Under the pieces are notes generated by a model. The model saw nothing but the letters and a program-made list of their open reading frames with translations. It was not told the origin of the DNA and searched no databases. Below are positions 24,875 through 31,840 of a DNA stretch of 64,000 bases, piece after piece. Every line of letters starts with the position of its first letter. Position 1 is the stretch's first letter. The DNA is from Kitasatospora sp. NBC_01250. GTDB taxonomy: Bacteria > Actinomycetota > Actinomycetes > Streptomycetales > Streptomycetaceae. Location of the stretch: assembly GCF_036226465.1 (NCBI RefSeq), contig NZ_CP108476.1, positions 7,192,001-7,256,000 of the forward strand. The letters run 5' to 3'. A program made the translations under genes and the position numbers.

Positions 24875-26074
24875 TCACAGGAAGGTGCGCCCCTCGCCCC
24901 GGTAGGTCGGCACCGTGGCCACCAGCCGGTCGCCCGCCACCAGGTGCAACTCGGCGAAGCGCTCGCACAGTTCGCCGGCCTTCGCGTGCCGGAACCAGAC
25001 CCGGTCGCCCACCAGCAGGTCGTCCGCCGCCGAGCCGAGCAGCGGCGTCTGCACCTCGCCGGCCCCCTCCTGGGGGTCGTAGCGCAGGCCGGTCGGCAGA
25101 TAGGGCACGGGGGAGCGGTCGGCACCCGCCGGACCGGAGGCGGGGTAGCCCCCGCCGAGCACCGTCACCACGCCCACCCCCGGGCGCCGCACCACCGGCT
25201 GGGCGAAGAGCGCCGCCGGAGTGCCCCGGAACGCCTGGTAGTTGTCGAAGAGCCGGGGCAGGTAGAGCCCGGAGCCGGCCGCCACCTCGGTCACCGCGGC
25301 CTCGGCCGCCGTGCTCTGCACGCTGCCGGTGCCGCCCCCGTTGACGAACTCCAGCTCGGCCACCTGCCGCACCGCCCGCACCACCGCGGCGCGCCGCTCG
25401 GCGAGTTCGGCGCGCGCCCTGGCCTGCATGAGCCGTATCACCCGCGAGCGCACCGGCCGGCCGGCCACCGAGTCGCCCACCCCGGCGATGTGCCCCTCGT
25501 AGGCCATCAGCCCGACCACCGCGAACCCGGGCCGGCGGCGCACCAGTTCGGCCAGCGCCACCAGCTGCTCGGGCGTGCGCAGCGGCGAGCGCCGCGCGCC
25601 GACCCGCACCCGGCCGCCCAGCAGCTGCAGCGAGGTGTCCAGGTCCAGGCAGACCCGCACCCGCTCCTCGCCGCCGCGTGCGGCGTCGATCAGGCCCAGT
25701 TGCGCCGGATCGTCGACGAGCACGGTGATGTTGGCCGCCAGCTTCGGATCGGCGGTCAGCTCGGCGAAGGCCGCGCGGTCGGCCGAGGGGTAGGCGAGCA
25801 GCACGTCCTGGACCCCGGCCCGGGTCAGCCAGATCGACTCGGCGAGCGTGAAGCTCATCACCCCGGCGAAGCCGTCCCCGGCCAGCACGCGTTCCAGCAG
25901 GGCCCGGCAGCGCAGCGACTTGCTGGCCACCCGGACCGGTTTGCCCTGGGCCCGGCGCACCAGATCGGCGGCGTTGGCGTCGAAGGCGTCCAGGTCGACG
26001 ATGGCCAGCGGGGCGGTCAACTGCGCGGTGGCCCGGTCGAAGCGTGCTCGGTCGGCGTCCGGTGAGCTCGTCAT
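24875..26074 (-). CDS. PLP-dependent alanine-racemase-fold enzyme (amino acid deaminase/aldolase type)
   Basis: The 399-aa protein from ATG 26074 has the N-terminal alanine-racemase barrel: APLAIVDLDAFDAN, then VRVASKSLRC with Schiff-base Lys52, and barrel strands VMSFTLAESIWL and VRVCLDLDTSL. The C-terminal beta domain contains VNGGGTGSVQST and GDRVWFRHAKAGELCERF, where the HxK..C pattern is typical of D-threonine aldolase or D-serine dehydratase-like metal sites. It probably cleaves or deaminates a beta-hydroxy amino acid; the substrate is not known. An in-frame ATG further upstream adds no conserved sequence. Confidence 0.8.
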   Translation of the reverse strand: MTSSPDADRARFDRATAQLTAPLAIVDLDAFDANAADLVRRAQGKPVRVASKSLRCRALLERVLAGDGFAGVMSFTLAESIWLTRAGVQDVLLAYPSADRAAFAELTADPKLAANITVLVDDPAQLGLIDAARGGEERVRVCLDLDTSLQLLGGRVRVGARRSPLRTPEQLVALAELVRRRPGFAVVGLMAYEGHIAGVGDSVAGRPVRSRVIRLMQARARAELAERRAAVVRAVRQVAELEFVNGGGTGSVQSTAAEAAVTEVAAGSGLYLPRLFDNYQAFRGTPAALFAQPVVRRPGVGVVTVLGGGYPASGPAGADRSPVPYLPTGLRYDPQEGAGEVQTPLLGSAADDLLVGDRVWFRHAKAGELCERFAELHLVAGDRLVATVPTYRGEGRTFL

Positions 26075-26189
26075 GGGCGCAGCGTGCCACAGCGGTGCTA
26101 CCGCTGGGTATAGGTGTGCCGCAAAGAGGCTTCGCACGGCGCCGCACGGCACGGTTCGAGGGCGCCCGGCCAGCGGCTAGGCTCGCCGG

Positions 26190-26930
26190 GTGGACGGTAA
26201 GAACATTCCCAATCCCGGATTCGCCGCCGACGACGGCAGCGCCGATCCGGCCCTCGCCCGGGCGCTGGCCGACTGGTCGCAGCAGCAGGGCGCGGCCGAG
26301 CCGGCCCTGCTGGCCGCGCTGCGCCAGGCCCGCCTGATGGTGCCGATCGTCGCGCTGCTCGGTGAGGTGGAGACGGACGCGGCAGGCCTCAAGCACGAGA
26401 AGACCAGCGACATGGCGGTCCCGGTGATCGAGGCGGCCGACGGGCGCCGGGCGCTGCCCGCGTTCACCTCGCTGGCCTCGCTGGCCGCCTGGCAGGCCGA
26501 CGCCCGCCCCGCGCCGGTGAACGCGCCGCAGGCGGTGATGACGGCCTACGCCGAGCGGGCCGACACCCTGCTGATCGACCCGGCCGGTCCGGTGACCTAC
26601 CAGCTGACCGGTGCCCGGATGCGTGCAGTGGCCGAGAACCGGGTCTGGCTGCCGCCGGTGCAGGACCCCGAGGTGCTGGACGCGCTGCGCGCGCTGCTGG
26701 CCGGCGAGCCGCAGGTGCTCCGTGCCGAGCTGACCCCGGGCGGGACGACCGACGTGGTGCTCGGGCTCGAGCCGGCGGACGGCGCCGACGTGCCCGCGCT
26801 GGCCCAGCGGCTGGCCGCGGCGCTGGCGGCGGACCCGGTGCTGCGGGTGCGCCTGACCCGGGGCCTGGACCTCGCACTGCTGCCCGCCGGCGCACGGCCG
26901 ACGGGCAGCGGTTTCTACCAGGCCGGATGA
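26190..26930 (+). CDS. SseB-family protein
   Basis: The 246-aa soluble protein starts at a GTG (first residues MDGKNIPNPGFAADDG). The SseB N-terminal domain includes ALLAALRQARLMVPIVA, LPAFTSLASLAAW and a VMTAYAERADTLLIDPAGP stretch. The second half resembles the C-terminal SseB extension. In enteric bacteria SseB relatives modulate sulfurtransferase activity; in actinobacteria the role is unknown. It stands just before the DUF1844 gene on the other strand. Confidence 0.78.
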   Translation: MDGKNIPNPGFAADDGSADPALARALADWSQQQGAAEPALLAALRQARLMVPIVALLGEVETDAAGLKHEKTSDMAVPVIEAADGRRALPAFTSLASLAAWQADARPAPVNAPQAVMTAYAERADTLLIDPAGPVTYQLTGARMRAVAENRVWLPPVQDPEVLDALRALLAGEPQVLRAELTPGGTTDVVLGLEPADGADVPALAQRLAAALAADPVLRVRLTRGLDLALLPAGARPTGSGFYQAG

Positions 26931-26952
26931 CGGCCGCGGCGGTTCAGGAGTA

Positions 26953-27330
26953 TCAGGAGTAGACGGGCCCGGTGAACTTCTCGCCCGGCCCGGTGCCCGG
27001 CGCGTCCGGCACCATCGAGGCCTCGCGGAAGGCCAGCTGGAGCGAGCGCAGGCCGTCGCGCAGCGGGGCGGCGTGGAAGTTGCTGATCTCCGGGGCGCCC
27101 GCGGTCACCAGGCCGGCCAGCGCGGTGATCAGCTTGCGGGCCTCGTCCAGGTCCTTGTCCTTCTCGCCGCCCTCGGCCAGACCGCACTTGACGGCCGCCG
27201 CGCTCATCAGGTGCACCGCCACGGTGGTGATCACCTCGACGGCCGGCACCTCGGCGATGTCGCGGGTCAGGTCGTCGTACCCGACGGTCTCGTCAAAGGA
27301 CTCGGAAGCGTTGTCGGGCTGGCTGCTCAA
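26953..27330 (-). CDS. DUF1844 protein
   Basis: A 125-aa protein with the DUF1844 core VEVITTVAVHLMSAAAVKCGL and DEARKLITALAGLV. Small helical DUF1844 proteins are found next to infC in many actinobacteria, as here, in divergent orientation. The function is unknown. It shares its upstream region with the infC leader, so both promoters must lie between 27331 and about 27410. Confidence 0.88.
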   Translation of the reverse strand: MSSQPDNASESFDETVGYDDLTRDIAEVPAVEVITTVAVHLMSAAAVKCGLAEGGEKDKDLDEARKLITALAGLVTAGAPEISNFHAAPLRDGLRSLQLAFREASMVPDAPGTGPGEKFTGPVYS

Positions 27331-27379
27331 GGAAGGCTCATTCCCTCGGGGTGGATCCGTACCCCTGGGAGGGTACCGG

Positions 27380-27409
27380 CAGACAGTGCTCTCGCCCGTA
27401 GTGTAAAGT
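27380..27409 (+). promoter_or_regulatory. Candidate promoter of the infC operon leader
   Basis: CAGACA (27380-27385) and TAAAGT (27404-27409) are separated by 18 nt. The match is modest. It is the best AT-containing pair upstream of the leader terminator. Confidence 0.35.
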
Positions 27410-27767
27410 GGCTTAACGACCGGCTGAGCGCTTCACCGTGCCCGGCCAGCAAGTGGAGGCTCCACCCAGGAGGCCCGAGAGGGCAACCGCGACAGTCTCC
27501 CACCTGATCGGCCTGCGGGTCGACGGGTCCCGGTCCGCGACAGCAGCTCTCAAGGCCGTGCGTCGCCGAGCAGCGTCCCTCACCGGACGCCGCCCCCGGA
27601 TGTGTGGAGCCCCGCTTGTGACGAGCGGGGCTTTTTTCGTGCCGCGGTGCTTCGGAGTACCGGACGGCAGCGCAGCACGAATGAAGCCCCGCCCAGTGGT
27701 CGAAGTCCACTACGTGCGACCGCCTCCCTGACGGCCGCATCGCAGAAGGTGCAACCAAGGAGGCCCC
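27410..27767 (+). promoter_or_regulatory. infC-rpmI-rplT leader RNA with intrinsic terminator (attenuator candidate)
   Basis: Some 358 nt lie between the candidate promoter and the infC start without a recognisable gene. The leader holds a 6-bp hairpin (27573-27590), then a textbook intrinsic terminator (27608-27637), then further short hairpins (about 27647-27662 and 27694-27710). No plus-strand gene ends nearby, since the DUF1844 gene points away. The terminator therefore probably acts on the leader itself, so read-through would control infC. In Bacillus the L20 protein controls the same operon through leader attenuation; whether that is so here is inference. Confidence 0.55.
27608..27637 (+). 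terminator. Intrinsic terminator in the infC leader
   Basis: AGCCCCGCT (27608-27616) pairs perfectly with AGCGGGGCT (27624-27632) around a 7-nt loop, followed by a run of six T (27632-27637). A U-tract this clean is rare in GC-rich actinobacteria. Confidence 0.88.
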
Positions 27768-28532
27768 ATCAGCACCGAGCCCCGCATCAACGACCGGATT
27801 CGCGTCCCCGAGGTGCGACTCGTCGGTCCCAGTGGCGAGCAGGTCGGCATCGTGCCGCTTGCCAAGGCGCTGGAGCTTGCGCAGGAGTACGACCTCGACC
27901 TGGTCGAGGTCGCGGCGACCGCCCGGCCGCCGGTGTGCAAGCTCATGGACTACGGCAAGTTCAAGTACGAGTCGGCCATGAAGGCCCGTGAGGCGCGCAA
28001 GAACCAGGCGCACACGGTCATCAAGGAGATGAAGCTCCGGCCGAAGATCGACCCGCACGACTATGACACCAAGAAGGGTCACGTCGTTCGGTTCCTCAAG
28101 CAGGGCGACAAGGTCAAGATCACGATCATGTTCCGTGGTCGCGAGCAGTCCCGCCCCGAGCTGGGCTTCCGACTGCTGCAGCGGCTCGCCAACGACGTCC
28201 AGGACCTGGGCTTCGTGGAGTCCTCGGCCAAGCAGGACGGCCGTAACATGATCATGGTTCTCGGCCCGCACAAGAAGAAGACCGAGGCGATGGCCGAGGC
28301 CCGTGCGGCGCAGGACGCCCGCAAGGCCGAGCGCCTGGGCCGTGGCGCCCAGGCCGACGAGGCCGAGGACGCTGAGGACGCTGAGGCGACGTCCGCCGAC
28401 GATGTCGAGCTGACCGACGCCGAGCAGAACGACGACGCAGACCAGGCCGCCGAGGCGGTCCAGGACCAGGCGGAGGCCGGCGACACCGCTGCCACCGCCG
28501 AGCAGCCGGCCGAGGTCGCTCAGGACGCCTGA
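27768..28532 (+). CDS. infC: Translation initiation factor IF-3
   Basis: IF-3 binds the 30S subunit and proofreads initiator tRNA and start codons. The conserved N-terminus (TEPRINDRIRVPEVRLVG) begins at an ATC codon at 27768, with AAGGAGG 4 nt upstream. Between the in-frame stop at 27729 and a GTG at 27813 there is no ATG, GTG, TTG or CTG, and starting at the GTG would delete conserved residues, so ATC (Ile codon read as Met) is the likely start. The 254-aa length exceeds the usual 170-200 because of an acidic Ala/Asp/Glu-rich tail from about residue 188. E. coli infC also uses a rare start (ATT) for autocontrol, which supports the reading. Confidence 0.93.
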   Translation: MSTEPRINDRIRVPEVRLVGPSGEQVGIVPLAKALELAQEYDLDLVEVAATARPPVCKLMDYGKFKYESAMKAREARKNQAHTVIKEMKLRPKIDPHDYDTKKGHVVRFLKQGDKVKITIMFRGREQSRPELGFRLLQRLANDVQDLGFVESSAKQDGRNMIMVLGPHKKKTEAMAEARAAQDARKAERLGRGAQADEAEDAEDAEATSADDVELTDAEQNDDADQAAEAVQDQAEAGDTAATAEQPAEVAQDA

Positions 28533-28608
28533 GCCTTCGGGTTTGGGCTCGGGTGATCCGGCCACCGCGGTCCCGGGGCTCCCGTCCCGGTGACCGGAGA
28601 ACACCAAG

Positions 28609-28644
28609 CGCTCGGGCCCGCGTGGCAACACGCGGGCCAGAGCG
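28609..28644 (+). promoter_or_regulatory. Strong hairpin with GCAA tetraloop before rpmI
   Basis: GGCCCGCGTG (28615-28624) pairs with CACGCGGGCC (28629-28638) around a GCAA (GNRA) loop. A G-A mismatch then leads to five more pairs (28609-28613 with 28640-28644). It has no U-tract and ends 23 nt before the rpmI start, close to its ribosome site, so it is more likely a translational or processing signal than a terminator. Confidence 0.6.
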
Positions 28645-28667
28645 GACCGACGAGGAGATACGGCGAC

Positions 28668-28862
28668 ATGCCGAAGCAGAAGACGCACAGTGGCGCCAGC
28701 AAGCGCTTCAAGATCACGGGCTCTGGCAAGGTGCTCCGCGAGCGCGCTGGCAAGCGCCACCTCCTGGAGCACAAGTCCTCCAGGGTGACCCGCCGTCTGA
28801 CCGGCACCGCCGAGATGGCCCCCGGCGACACCAAGACGATCAAGAAGCTTCTCGGTAAGTGA
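28668..28862 (+). CDS. rpmI: 50S ribosomal protein L35
   Basis: The 64-aa basic protein reads MPKQKTHSGASKRFKITGSG at the start and ends KTIKKLLGK, the complete L35 pattern. ATG at 28668 has GAGGAG about 11 nt upstream. It is the second gene of the conserved infC-rpmI-rplT operon. Confidence 0.98.
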   Translation: MPKQKTHSGASKRFKITGSGKVLRERAGKRHLLEHKSSRVTRRLTGTAEMAPGDTKTIKKLLGK

Positions 28863-28924
28863 TCGCCCGCCGCGGCCCTGCCGGCCGCGGAGCCCGGCTG
28901 ATCCTTTCCGACCGATTCGATTGA

Positions 28925-28951
28925 CGGACCACGTGAAGTAGTCCGTGGTCC
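28925..28951 (+). promoter_or_regulatory. Alternative hairpins before rplT
   Basis: GGACCAC (28926-28932) can pair with GTGGTCC (28945-28951), or CGGAC (28925-28929) with GTCCG (28941-28945). The two stems share bases and exclude each other. They sit 8 nt before the AGGAG ribosome site of rplT (28959-28963). Confidence 0.45.
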
Positions 28952-28970
28952 AACCCCTAGGAGTAATGAA

Positions 28971-29366
28971 GTGGCACGCGTCAAGCGGGCAGTGAACGCC
29001 CACAAGAAGCGCCGGGTCATCCTTGAGCGGGCCAGCGGTTACCGCGGCCAGCGGTCGCGCCTGTACCGCAAGGCCAAGGAGCAGGTCACCCACTCGCTCG
29101 TTTACAACTACAACGACCGCAAGAAGCGCAAGGGCGACTTCCGTCAGCTCTGGATCCAGCGCATCAACGCTGCGGCCCGTGCCAACGGCATGACCTACAA
29201 CCGCTTCGTGCAGGGCCTCAAGGCCGCCAGCATCGAGATCGACCGCAAGATGCTGGCCGAGCTCGCCGTGAACGACGCCAACGCGTTCGCCGCGCTGGTC
29301 GAGGCCGCCCAGAAGGCGCTGCCGACCGACGTCAACGCGCCGAAGGTCGCCGCTGACGCCGCCTGA
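28971..29366 (+). CDS. rplT: 50S ribosomal protein L20
   Basis: The 131-aa protein starts at GTG (MARVKRAVNAHKKRR) with AGGAG 7 nt upstream. Hallmarks are ASGYRGQRSRLYRKAKEQV, NDRKKRKGDFRQLWIQRINA and GMTYNRFVQGLK. L20 is needed for early 50S assembly and, in bacteria studied so far, represses its own operon by binding mRNA that mimics its 23S site. It ends at a clear intrinsic terminator. Confidence 0.98.
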   Translation: MARVKRAVNAHKKRRVILERASGYRGQRSRLYRKAKEQVTHSLVYNYNDRKKRKGDFRQLWIQRINAAARANGMTYNRFVQGLKAASIEIDRKMLAELAVNDANAFAALVEAAQKALPTDVNAPKVAADAA

Positions 29367-29383
29367 TCCACCGCAGTACCCGG

Positions 29384-29418
29384 ACCCGCAGGCTCCTCGC
29401 GAGCCTGCGGGTCTTTTT
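29384..29418 (+). terminator. Intrinsic terminator of the infC operon
   Basis: ACCCGCAGGCTC (29384-29395) pairs with GAGCCTGCGGGT (29401-29412) around a 5-nt loop and is followed by CTTTTT. Confidence 0.92.
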
Positions 29419-29462
29419 GAAGGTCCCCGCGGACCCGCTTGCCCACCCCGTCGAAAGTGACC

Positions 29463-30338
29463 ATGGCCAGCACCGACACTCCCCAGCTCAGCTCGCTCCG
29501 CTCGCCGCGGGTGATCGCCGCCCGCAAGCTGGCGCGGCGCGCCCAGCGCGGCAAGGACCGCCGCTTCCTGGCCGAGGGCCCGCAGGCGGTCCGCGAGGCG
29601 ATCGCCTACGGGCTGCTGCCGGGCGGGCGGGAGCACGCGGTGGTGGAGATCTACCTCACGCCGGAGGCCGCCGAGCGGCACGGCGAGATCGTCGCTGCCG
29701 CCCGGGCGGCGGACCTGCCGGTGCTGACCGCCACCGACGAGGTGATCGCCGACATCTGCGACACCGTCACCCCGCAGGGCATCGTGGCGCTCTGCCGCTT
29801 CCTGGACACCCCCTTCGCCGAGGTGCTGAAGGCTCGTCCCAAGCTCGTCGCGGTGCTGGCCAACGTCCGCGACCCCGGCAACGCCGGGACCGTGCTGCGC
29901 ACCGCGGACGCGGCCGGTGCGGACGCCGTGGTGCTGACCGACGCCTCGGTCGACCTCTACAACCCCAAGGCCGTGCGCGCCTCGGTCGGCAGCCTCTTCC
30001 ACCTGCCGGTCGCCGTCGGGGTGCCGATCGAGCAAGTGGTGGCCGAGCTCAAGGCCGACGGCGTGCGGGTGCTGGCCGCCGACGGGGCGGGGGAGCGGGA
30101 CCTGGACCAGGAGCTGGACGAGGGCACGCTGGGTGCCCCGAGCGCCTGGATCTTCGGCAACGAGGCCTGGGGGCTGCCGGAGCAGACCCGCGCGCTCGCC
30201 GACGAGGTGGTGCGCGTGCCCATCCACGGTCACGCCGAGAGCCTCAACCTCGCCACCGCCGCCGCCGTGTGCCTCTACGCCTCCGCTCGCGCACAGCGTT
30301 CGCCCGCAGGCTGTCGCGAGCCGGGTACGGAGCGCTAG
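29463..30338 (+). CDS. TrmH-family (SpoU) RNA 2'-O-ribose methyltransferase
   Basis: The 291-aa enzyme uses S-adenosylmethionine and a trefoil-knot SPOUT fold. Motif 1 is NVRDPGNAGTVLRTADAAGAD with the RNA-contacting Asn and Arg, motif 2 is IFGNEAWGLP, and motif 3 is HAESLNLATAAAVCLY. The N-terminal substrate-binding domain includes FLAEGPQAVREAI. I choose ATG 29463 (MASTDTPQL); the frame is also open a few codons upstream. Its position behind rplT is typical for streptomycetes, and the target is probably 23S rRNA, as in characterised relatives. Confidence 0.92.
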   Translation: MASTDTPQLSSLRSPRVIAARKLARRAQRGKDRRFLAEGPQAVREAIAYGLLPGGREHAVVEIYLTPEAAERHGEIVAAARAADLPVLTATDEVIADICDTVTPQGIVALCRFLDTPFAEVLKARPKLVAVLANVRDPGNAGTVLRTADAAGADAVVLTDASVDLYNPKAVRASVGSLFHLPVAVGVPIEQVVAELKADGVRVLAADGAGERDLDQELDEGTLGAPSAWIFGNEAWGLPEQTRALADEVVRVPIHGHAESLNLATAAAVCLYASARAQRSPAGCREPGTER

Positions 30339-30470
30339 GGTCAGTCTGACAACACGGTCCTCCTGACGGGGGCCGGGCCGGGCGGGGGCCGGGCTGGGCC
30401 AGGGGTCCGGTCGGGTGTGCGGTCCGCCAAGGGGGCGCGGCGCACGGATCGGCGGATCGGGAGGGCTCTC

Positions 30471-31604
30471 ATGGTCGGCGGCGAGGACTGGCGGCTGGCC
30501 GTGCCGGCTGCCCCACCGCTGGACCCGGACGAGCTGCCGGACGGCCTGGTGATCGCCGACCGGGCCGGCCTGGTGGTCTGCTTCAACCGCGCCGCCGCCC
30601 GGCTGACCGGCATCAGCGGGCCCGCCGCGCTCGGCCGCCCGCTGGCCGAGGCGCTGCCGCTGGAGGACTTGGACGGCCGCCGCTGGTGGCAGCTGACCGA
30701 CCCGTACGGCGGGCTGGCCATCCGCACCCGCCAGCCCGAGCGCAACCTGCTGCTGGCCGGTGCCAACCGCGAGCTGCTGGTCTCCGCCTCCTACCTGCGC
30801 GAGCGCCCGCGCGGCCCGCTGCGCCAGCTGGTGGTCGCGCTGCGCGGCACCGAGGCCCGTCGGCGCACCGAGCGCGCGCACGCCGAGCTGATCGCCACCG
30901 TGGCGCACGAGCTGCGCTCCCCGCTGACCAGCGTCAAGGGTTTCACCGCGACCCTGCTGAACAAGTGGGAGCGGTTCACCGACGGGCAGAAGCGGCTGAT
31001 GCTGGAGACGGTGAACTCGGACGCCGACCGGGTCACCCGGCTGATCGCCGAGCTGCTGGACATCTCCCGGATCGACGCGGGCCGGCTGGAGGTGCGCAAG
31101 CAGGTGGTGGACCTGGCGGCAGCGGTGCGCCGGCACGTGGAGGGCAAGGTGGCCGCCGGGATCGCGCCCGAGCGCTTCGACATCAGGCTCGCCGAGGACC
31201 TGCCGCAGCAGTGGGCGGACCCGGACAAGATCGACCAGGTGCTCGCCAACCTGCTGGAAAACGCGGTGCGGCACGGCGAGGGAACTGTCACCATCGAGGT
31301 GGCGCCCGCGAAGGAGATCGTCGAGGCCGCCAGTTGGGAGCACCCGGGCACCCCGCCCCGGATCGTGGAAGGAACGGCGGTCACCGTGAGCGACGAGGGC
31401 AGCGGCATCCCGGAGGAGTCGATGCCGCGCGTCTTCACCCGCTTCTGGCGCGGCAGCAAGCGCGGCGGCACCGGCCTGGGCCTCTACATCGTCAAGGGCA
31501 TCGTCGAGGCGCACGGCGGGACGATCCGGATCGACCGCGCGCCCGGTGGCGGCGCCCGGTTCCGATTTATCCTGCCCGCCGGGGTGCCCGACTTCATGGT
31601 CTGA
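30471..31604 (+). CDS. Soluble PAS-domain sensor histidine kinase
   Basis: The 377-aa protein from ATG 30471 has a PAS domain (about 20-120, LPDGLVIADRAGLVVCFN), a dimerisation/phosphoacceptor helix with His146 in VAHELRSPLTSVKGF, and an ATPase domain with N-box NLLENAVRHGE, G1 VSDEGSGIP and G2 GGTGLGLYIVK. There is no membrane helix, so it should sense a cytoplasmic signal. No response regulator is adjacent. It sits between the ribosomal-protein operon and pheST, as in other streptomycetes. Confidence 0.93.
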   Translation: MVGGEDWRLAVPAAPPLDPDELPDGLVIADRAGLVVCFNRAAARLTGISGPAALGRPLAEALPLEDLDGRRWWQLTDPYGGLAIRTRQPERNLLLAGANRELLVSASYLRERPRGPLRQLVVALRGTEARRRTERAHAELIATVAHELRSPLTSVKGFTATLLNKWERFTDGQKRLMLETVNSDADRVTRLIAELLDISRIDAGRLEVRKQVVDLAAAVRRHVEGKVAAGIAPERFDIRLAEDLPQQWADPDKIDQVLANLLENAVRHGEGTVTIEVAPAKEIVEAASWEHPGTPPRIVEGTAVTVSDEGSGIPEESMPRVFTRFWRGSKRGGTGLGLYIVKGIVEAHGGTIRIDRAPGGGARFRFILPAGVPDFMV

Positions 31605-31840
31605 CCACAGACCTGCCAGGGGCCCGGCGGGCTGTTGCGACCGGCCGAAAACCAGGCGGTGTGCGCCCTGCGACTACACTCGACCTGGTGTAACGCCCCG
31701 TGCGGCCGAGCCGCGGACACCCTCCCCGCCCGAACCGGCGGGGTCTGCCTGCCCGCTGTCCGGCCACGCAGGGCGTGGCGGTTGCGTATCCGCGGTTGCA
31801 TATCCGAGCACGGACGAGCAGGAGCACGGGAAAGATAGAG
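31605..31840 (+). promoter_or_regulatory. Upstream region of pheST
   Basis: A TACACT at 31675-31680 is a plausible -10 box, without a convincing -35 partner. I looked for a T-box (AGGGTGGNACCGCG) and for a Phe-rich leader peptide and saw neither. Confidence 0.35.

Noticed and set aside
27438..27731. Possible 97-codon leader peptide upstream of infC
   Set aside because: It runs through the terminator hairpin, has no convincing ribosome site and an implausible composition. I treat the region as non-coding leader RNA.
27327..31514. A minus-strand open frame of 1395 codons antisense to infC, rpmI, rplT, the methyltransferase and the kinase
   Set aside because: It covers five well-supported genes on the other strand, has a His/Arg/Gln-rich shadow composition and no recognisable domain. 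Long antisense frames are expected at this GC content.
31605..31840. T-box or Phe leader peptide for pheST
   Set aside because: No T-box consensus, no Phe-rich short frame and no terminator with a U-tract are visible.
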